From SHVZ01 sp044223515 (lineage in GTDB: Bacteria > Pseudomonadota > Alphaproteobacteria > SHVZ01): a stretch of 19,372 nucleotides of DNA. Below are positions 14,910 through 19,372 of this stretch, piece by piece. Location: assembly GCA_044223515.1 (NCBI GenBank), contig JBGALV010000092.1, positions 1-19,372 on the forward strand, in the 5' to 3' direction. A program made the position numbers and the translations under genes. A model generated the notes under the pieces. The model saw only the letters and a list, made by a program, of their open reading frames with translations, had not been told where the DNA came from and made no database searches. How positions within the stretch are numbered: position 1 is the stretch's first letter; each line of letters begins with the position of its first letter.

Positions 14910-14938
14910 ATCTAGACAGCCATTTCAGCGCGCGTCAA
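14910..14938 (-). promoter_or_regulatory. Sigma-70-like promoter of hup
   Basis: On the minus strand, TTGACG (14938-14933) and CTAGAT (14915-14910) are separated by 17 bases, a good housekeeping promoter in an alphaproteobacterium, with an A/T-rich stretch just upstream (about 14944-14980). The HU start codon lies about 65 bases downstream of the predicted start. Confidence 0.55.
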
Positions 14939-15043
14939 CGAGCAAAGCAGTGAAAAAACCGCTGTTTTACGGGGTTTTCGACGTGATGCGGATCAACGAC
15001 AAGCGAAGACTTCGACGCGGCGCGAAGACATCCCGCAAATGAA

Positions 15044-15077
15044 ACGGGCCGGAGAGCGGTGTGCTCGTCCGGCCCGT
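15044..15077 (-). terminator. lon transcription terminator
   Basis: ACGGGCCGGA (15044-15053) and TCCGGCCCGT (15068-15077) form a perfect 10-bp stem, extended inward by GAGC/GCTC past one bulged base. On the minus strand it begins about 20 bases after the lon stop and is followed by TTTCATTTG. It is a convincing intrinsic terminator separating lon from hup. Confidence 0.8.
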
Positions 15078-15097
15078 CGATAGTCGAGACGAAAGAC

Positions 15098-17500
15098 TCA
15101 GTGCGTGACGATACCGTCGCGCTGTTCTTCCTCGGTCGGTGCCGGACCGGGTTTGTCATCGCTCTCTTCCCACTTGATGGGCGTGAGAGGCTGCGTCAGC
15201 GCCTTCTTCAGAACCTCGTCCACGGTGGCGACCGCGATGATGTCGAGGTCCTTCTTCACGTTGTCCGGAATGTCGGCAAGATCCTTCTCGTTGTCCTTCG
15301 GGATCAGCACCGTCTTGAGGCCGCCGCGCAGCGCCGCCAGGAGCTTCTCCTTGAGACCGCCGATCGGAAGCACCCGGCCGCGCAGCGTGACCTCGCCGGT
15401 CATCGCCACGTCGCGCCTGACCGGCACGCCCGAGAGCACCGAGACGATCGTCGTCACCATCGCCACGCCGGCCGAAGGACCGTCCTTCGGGGTCGCCCCC
15501 TCCGGCACGTGCACGTGGATGTCCTTCTTGGCGATCAGCGACGGCTTGATGCCGAACTCGATCGCCCGGTTCTTCACGTAGCTCTCGGCCGCCTGGACCG
15601 ACTCCTTCATCACGTCGCCGAGCTTGCCGGTGGCGATCACCTTGCCGCGGCCCGGAACGGTGACGGCCTCGATCGTCAGCAGCTCGCCGCCGACCTCGGT
15701 CCATGCCAGGCCGGTGACGACGCCGACCAGGTCGTCGGTCTCCGCCTCGCCGTAGCGGAAGCGGCGGACGCCGGCATACTTGTTGACGACCTTCGGCGTG
15801 ACCTTGATCGCCTTCGCCTTGTCCTTCTCCTTGACGATGTCCTTCACCGCCTTGCGGGCGAGGTTCGCGACCTCGCGCTCGAGGTTACGGACACCGGCTT
15901 CGCGCGTGTAGTAGCGGATGAGCTCGCGCAGGGAGTCGTCGGAGACCGAGAACTCGCCCTTCTTGAGCCCATGCTCCTTCATCTGCTTCGGGATCAGGTG
16001 GCGCCTGGCGATCTCGACCTTCTCATCCTCGGTGTAACCGGGAATGCGGATGATCTCCATGCGGTCGAGCAGCGGCTGCGCCATGCGGAGCGTGTTCGCC
16101 GTGGTCACGAACATCACGTCCGAGAGGTCGTAGTCGACCTCCAGGTAGTGATCGGCGAACGTGCTGTTCTGCTCCGGATCCAGCACCTCGAGCAGGGCCG
16201 AGGCCGGATCGCCTCGCCAGTCGCTGCCCATCTTGTCGATCTCGTCCAGCAGGAAGAGCGGGTTCGAGGTCTTCGCCTTCTTCATGCCCTGGATGATCTT
16301 GCCGGGCATCGAACCGATGTAGGTGCGACGGTGGCCGCGGATCTCGGCCTCGTCACGGACGCCGCCCAGCGACATGCGCACGAAGCTGCGCCCGGTCGCC
16401 TTCGCGACCGACTTGCCGAGCGAGGTCTTGCCGACGCCGGGAGGACCGACGAGGCAGAGGATCGGCCTGACCTTGCCGACCCGCATCTGGACCGCGAGGT
16501 ACTCGAGGATCCGCTCCTTGACCTTCTCGAGGCCGAAGTGATCGGTGTCGAGCACCTTCTCGGCGCCGTCGATGTCGCGCTTCACCTTGGAGCGCTGCTT
16601 CCACGGGATCGAAAGCATCCAGTCGAGGTAGTTGCGCACGACCGTCGCCTCGGCCGACATCGGGCTCATCGCGAGCTTCTTCACCTCCGCCAGCGCCCGC
16701 TCGCGCGCTTCCTTCGACAGCTTGGTCTTGTTGATGCGCTCCTCGAGCTCGGCGCCTCGTCGCGGCCTTCCTCGTTCTCGCCCAGCTCCTTCTGGATCGC
16801 CTTCAGCTGTTCAGTTAGTACTCTCGCGCTGCGTCTTCTCCATCTGCCGCTTGACGCGGTTGCGGATGCGCTTCTCGACCTGAAGGACGCCGATCTCGCT
16901 CTCCATGAACGCGTAGACGCGCTCGAGCCGCTCGGAGATCGTCGGGACCTCAAGCAGGGCCTGCTTGTCGGAGATCTTGATGTTGAGGTGCTGGGCGACG
17001 GTGTCGGCCAGCTTGCCGATGTCCTCGATCTGGTTGATCGAGACCAGGACCTCGGGCGGGATCTTCTTGTTGAGCTTGATGTATTGCTCGAACTGGGAGA
17101 CCACGGCGCGCGACAGCGCCTGCAGCTCCTGGCCCTGGCCCTCGACGTCGGGCAGCACCTCGGCCTCGGCCTGGAAGAACTCGTCATTGTCGGTGTAGCG
17201 GAGCACGCGGGCGCGCTTCACGCCCTCGACCAACACCTTCACGGTGTTGTCGGGCAGGCGCAGGAGCTGCAGGACCGTGCCGACGGTGCCGACCTTGTAG
17301 ATGTCGTCGGTCGACGGATCGTCCTGGGCGGCGTTCTTCTGCGTCACGAGAAGGATCTGCTTGTCGTCCTTCATGACGTCTTCGAGCGCGCGCACCGATT
17401 TCTCGCGCCCGACGAACAGCGGAACGATCATGTGGGGGAAGACGACGATGTCCCGGAGGGGGAGGACCGGGAAGAGGCTGACAGAAGAGGATTCTGACAT
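15098..17500 (-). CDS. lon: ATP-dependent protease Lon, frameshifted near residue 230-250
   Basis: With small corrections the reading gives about 801 residues, normal for Lon, a cytosolic AAA+ serine protease degrading damaged and regulatory proteins. The N-terminal LAN domain starts SVSLFPVLPLRDIVVFPHMI. The AAA+ part has Walker A GPPGVGKTSLGKS and Walker B LFLLDEID. The protease domain has the catalytic Ser in PKDGPSAGVAM and the Lys in LPIGGLKEKLLAA. Two lesions occur: near 16807-16825, where the expected QREYYLNEQLK reads into a stop at 16811-16813, and near 16751-16756, where one base is missing in DEAAELEER. Both flanks are well conserved, so sequencing error is likely. The Shine-Dalgarno is weak. 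A sigma-32-like promoter precedes it; clpX lies 138 bases upstream. Confidence 0.93.
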
Positions 17501-17568
17501 GGTGCTCGCTTTCTATAGAAGCCGGGCCAGGGCTCGAACAAGGCAACCGCTGGACCCGCTTAGAGATT

Positions 17569-17598
17569 CAAATGGCCGACCGTCCCTCCCCTTTCAAC
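17569..17598 (-). promoter_or_regulatory. Sigma-32-like heat-shock promoter of lon
   Basis: The minus strand reads GTTGAAA, 14 bases, then GGCCATTT, close to the RpoH consensus CTTGAAA-N13/14-CCCCATTT. The predicted start leaves a leader of about 60 bases before the lon ATG. This fits lon being heat-shock controlled in many bacteria. The region also has the dyad TTCAA-CCTC-TTGAA (17593-17606). Confidence 0.5.
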
Positions 17599-17638
17599 CT
17601 CTTGAACTTAGGCGCTCGTGGCCTAATTGGCCCCCCGT

Positions 17639-18904
17639 TCAAGCCGAGGTCGGCGCTGCGTCGCGCGGGCGCTCGGAGTGGACGTAGAGCGGCTTCGAAC
17701 CGACATCGACCACGTCCTTGCCGATGACGATGCGCTCGACGTCCGAGAGACCGGGAAGGTCGAACATCGGATCGAGCAGGATTCCTTCCATGATCGAGCG
17801 GAGCCCGCGGGCGCCGGTCTTGCGCTGAAGCGCCTTGCGCGAGATCGCGCGGAGCGCGTCCTCCTGGAAGTCGAGGCGCACGTCCTCCATCTCGAACAGG
17901 CGCTGGTACTGCTTCACCAGCGCGTTCTTCGGCTTCGACAGGATGTCCATCAGCGCCGCTTCGTCGAGGTCCTCGAGCGTCGCCACCACCGGCAGACGGC
18001 CGATGAACTCGGGGATCAGGCCGAACTTCAGCAGATCCTCGGGCTCGACTTCCTTCAGCACGTCGCCGGTGCGGCGCTCCTCGGGGCTGCGGACGTCGGC
18101 GCCGAAGCCGACCGAGGTGCCCTTCTGGCGCATCGAGATGATCTTCTCGAGGCCGGCGAAGGCGCCGCCGCAGATGAAGAGGATGTTGGTGGTGTCGACC
18201 TGCAGGAACTCCTGCTGCGGATGCTTGCGGCCACCCTGCGGAGGCACCGAGGCGACGGTACCTTCCATGATCTTGAGCAACGCCTGCTGCACGCCCTCGC
18301 CCGACACGTCGCGGGTGATCGAGGGGTTGTCCGACTTGCGGCTGATCTTGTCGACCTCGTCGATGTAGACGATGCCGCGCTGCGCGCGCTCGACGTTGTA
18401 GTCGGCGGCCTGCAGCAGCTTGAGGATGATGTTTTCGACATCTTCGCCGACGTAGCCGGCCTCGGTCAGGGTCGTCGCGTCCGCCATCGTGAACGGCACG
18501 TCGATGATGCGGGCAAGCGTCTGGGCCAGCAGGGTCTTGCCGCAGCCGGTCGGGCCGACCAGCAGGATGTTCGACTTCGCGAGCTCGACGTCGCTCGACT
18601 TCTGGCCGTGGGCGAGACGCTTGTAGTGGTTATGGACCGCGACCGAGAGCACGCGCTTGGCGTGCTGCTGGCCGATCACGTAGTCGTCGAGGACCTTGCA
18701 GATGTCGCGCGGGCTCGGGACCCCGTCGCGCGATTTCACCAGCGTGGTCTTGTGCTCCTCGCGGATGATGTCCATGCAGAGCTCGACGCATTCATCGCAG
18801 ATGAATACGGTCGGACCGGCGATGAGCTTTCGGACCTCGTGCTGGCTCTTTCCGCAGAACGAGCAGTAGAGAGTATTCTTGGAGTCGCCGCCGGACTTGC
18901 TCAT
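17639..18904 (-). CDS. clpX: ATP-dependent Clp protease ATP-binding subunit ClpX
   Basis: A 421-residue unfoldase that feeds substrates to ClpP. The zinc-binding domain has LYCSFCGKSQHEV and FICDECVELC (four Cys). The AAA+ domain has Walker A GPTGCGKT, Walker B IVYIDEVDKI, the GYVGEDVEN pore loop, the RKHPQQE loop and the sensor region IPEFIGRLPVVATL. C-terminal RKTGARGLRSIMEG is typical. I choose the ATG at 18904 giving MSKSGGDSKNTLYCSFCG, with GAGG six bases upstream; an in-frame GTG at 18928 and an ATG at 18910 are less likely. It follows clpP by 171 bases after a terminator, so it probably has its own promoter, and precedes lon. Confidence 0.97.
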   Translation of the reverse strand: MSKSGGDSKNTLYCSFCGKSQHEVRKLIAGPTVFICDECVELCMDIIREEHKTTLVKSRDGVPSPRDICKVLDDYVIGQQHAKRVLSVAVHNHYKRLAHGQKSSDVELAKSNILLVGPTGCGKTLLAQTLARIIDVPFTMADATTLTEAGYVGEDVENIILKLLQAADYNVERAQRGIVYIDEVDKISRKSDNPSITRDVSGEGVQQALLKIMEGTVASVPPQGGRKHPQQEFLQVDTTNILFICGGAFAGLEKIISMRQKGTSVGFGADVRSPEERRTGDVLKEVEPEDLLKFGLIPEFIGRLPVVATLEDLDEAALMDILSKPKNALVKQYQRLFEMEDVRLDFQEDALRAISRKALQRKTGARGLRSIMEGILLDPMFDLPGLSDVERIVIGKDVVDVGSKPLYVHSERPRDAAPTSA

Positions 18905-18964
18905 GGCCATCCTCGAAACGCCGCCCACAAGGCCCGAAGGGGCCGGGAACGGGGACTAATCAGC

Positions 18965-18994
18965 ATGTTACAGGCCGCCGCAACCGGGGCACAA
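18965..18994 (-). promoter_or_regulatory. Weak sigma-70-like promoter candidate of clpX
   Basis: On the minus strand, TTGTGC and TAACAT are 18 bases apart. Between it and the start codon lies the hairpin GGCCC-GAAG-GGGCC (18931-18944), which would form in the leader RNA. The candidate is only suggestive. Confidence 0.3.
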
Positions 18995-19031
18995 CCCGGA
19001 AAAGACCGCCGAACCTACGCCATTTAATGCA

Positions 19032-19059
19032 AGAAACGCGCCTTTCAAGGCGCGTTTCT
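19032..19059 (-). terminator. clpP transcription terminator
   Basis: AGAAACGCGCC (19032-19042) and GGCGCGTTTCT (19049-19059) form a perfect 11-bp stem with a 6-base loop, 16 bases after the clpP stop. The minus-strand 3' arm ends in GTTTCTTGCATT, a moderate T-rich tail. It separates clpP from clpX. Confidence 0.75.
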
Positions 19060-19075
19060 CAGGCGAATCGGTGGT

Positions 19076-19372
19076 TCAGCTCTTGGCCTTGGCCGCGTCG
19101 TCAGGACCCGGGCGGTGGGTCATGACCTGATCGATCAAGCCGAAATCCTTGGCCTCCTCCGGCGACATGAAGCGGTCGCGCTCGACCGCCTTCTCGATCG
19201 CCTCGAGCGGCTGCCCGGTGTGCTTGACGTAAATCTGGTTAAGACGCGCGCGGGTGTTAAGGATTTCGCGCGCCTGGATCTCGATGTCGGTCGCTTGGCC
19301 CTGGGCGCCGCCCGAGGGCTGGTGGACCATGATCCGGGCATTCGGAAGGGCGTAGCGCGTGCCCTTGGCGCC
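19076..19372 (-). CDS. clpP: ATP-dependent Clp protease proteolytic subunit ClpP (C-terminal half)
   Basis: The last 98 codons of the tetradecameric serine protease partner of ClpX; the 5' half, including the nucleophilic Ser, lies beyond the window. Visible are GAKGTRYALPNARIMVHQPS with the catalytic His (VHQPSGG), QATDIEIQAREILNTRARLN, and ERDRFMSPEEAKDFGLID with the catalytic Asp. The C-terminal tail after VMTHRP is short and ends in AAKAKS. The frame is continuous to the window edge with no lesions. Its position upstream of clpX is the standard gene order. Confidence 0.96.
   Translation of the reverse strand, partial: GAKGTRYALPNARIMVHQPSGGAQGQATDIEIQAREILNTRARLNQIYVKHTGQPLEAIEKAVERDRFMSPEEAKDFGLIDQVMTHRPGPDDAAKAKS

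Noticed and set aside
14940..14975. A second terminator or RNA hairpin with a T6 run upstream of hup
   Set aside because: The possible stem is short and imperfect, and the A/T stretch is better explained as the region just upstream of the hup promoter.
15059..17497. An 812-codon open frame antisense to lon
   Set aside because: It mirrors lon and is made of His/Arg/Asp/Leu-rich repeats typical of GC-rich antisense frames; lon has clear domains and motifs on the other strand.
17627..19027. A 466-codon plus-strand open frame over clpX
   Set aside because: Antisense shadow of clpX with biased composition and no recognisable domain.
1..19372. CRISPR array, insertion sequence, integrase or phage genes
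   Set aside because: No regularly spaced repeats and no transposase, integrase or phage protein were seen; the repeats found are short and isolated.

Overview
The window (high GC, about two thirds) looks like a chromosomal piece of an alphaproteobacterium, probably near Rhodospirillales. Three things point there: fliX (a regulator known from alphaproteobacteria) divergent from flgI; a FlgJ-type rod-binding protein without a muramidase domain; and the classic alphaproteobacterial order clpP-clpX-lon-hup-tRNA-Val. Placement below class level is inference.

Left part (about 1-6500) is flagellar. fliX (minus) faces flgI, a rod-binding protein gene and a FlgN-like gene (plus). A 5'-truncated kdpE-like response-regulator remnant and a strong palindrome follow. 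Then flgK, flgL and a FlaG-like gene run on the minus strand. I read sigma-54 (-24/-12) promoters ahead of flgI, ahead of flgK and, unexpectedly, ahead of a plus-strand B12-binding radical SAM gene divergent from flgK. Nearly identical 17-bp dyads, resembling enhancer sites of an FlbD-type activator, lie upstream of flgI and almost exactly midway between the flgK and radical SAM promoters. The radical SAM enzyme is therefore predicted to belong to the flagellar regulon.

Middle part (about 8300-14300) is metabolic. On the minus strand, an aminoglycoside-phosphotransferase-family kinase gene overlaps by ATGA an enolase-family gene with two substitutions at catalytic positions. Divergent from them, on the plus strand, are an aldehyde dehydrogenase, a phytanoyl-CoA-dioxygenase-like Fe(II)/2-oxoglutarate oxygenase and a fold-type-I aminotransferase. 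No pathway can be named from sequence alone.

Right part (about 14380-19372, all minus) is the protein quality-control block: tRNA-Val(UAC), HU, Lon, ClpX and the C-terminal half of ClpP, with a sigma-32-like promoter at lon, a sigma-70-like promoter at hup, and terminators after lon and clpP.

Single-base indels or small scrambles interrupt the enolase (two), the kinase, the aldehyde dehydrogenase, the aminotransferase, lon (two) and probably the tRNA. Because essential or highly conserved genes are hit with otherwise intact sequence on both sides, sequencing or assembly error is the simplest explanation, though it cannot be proven here.
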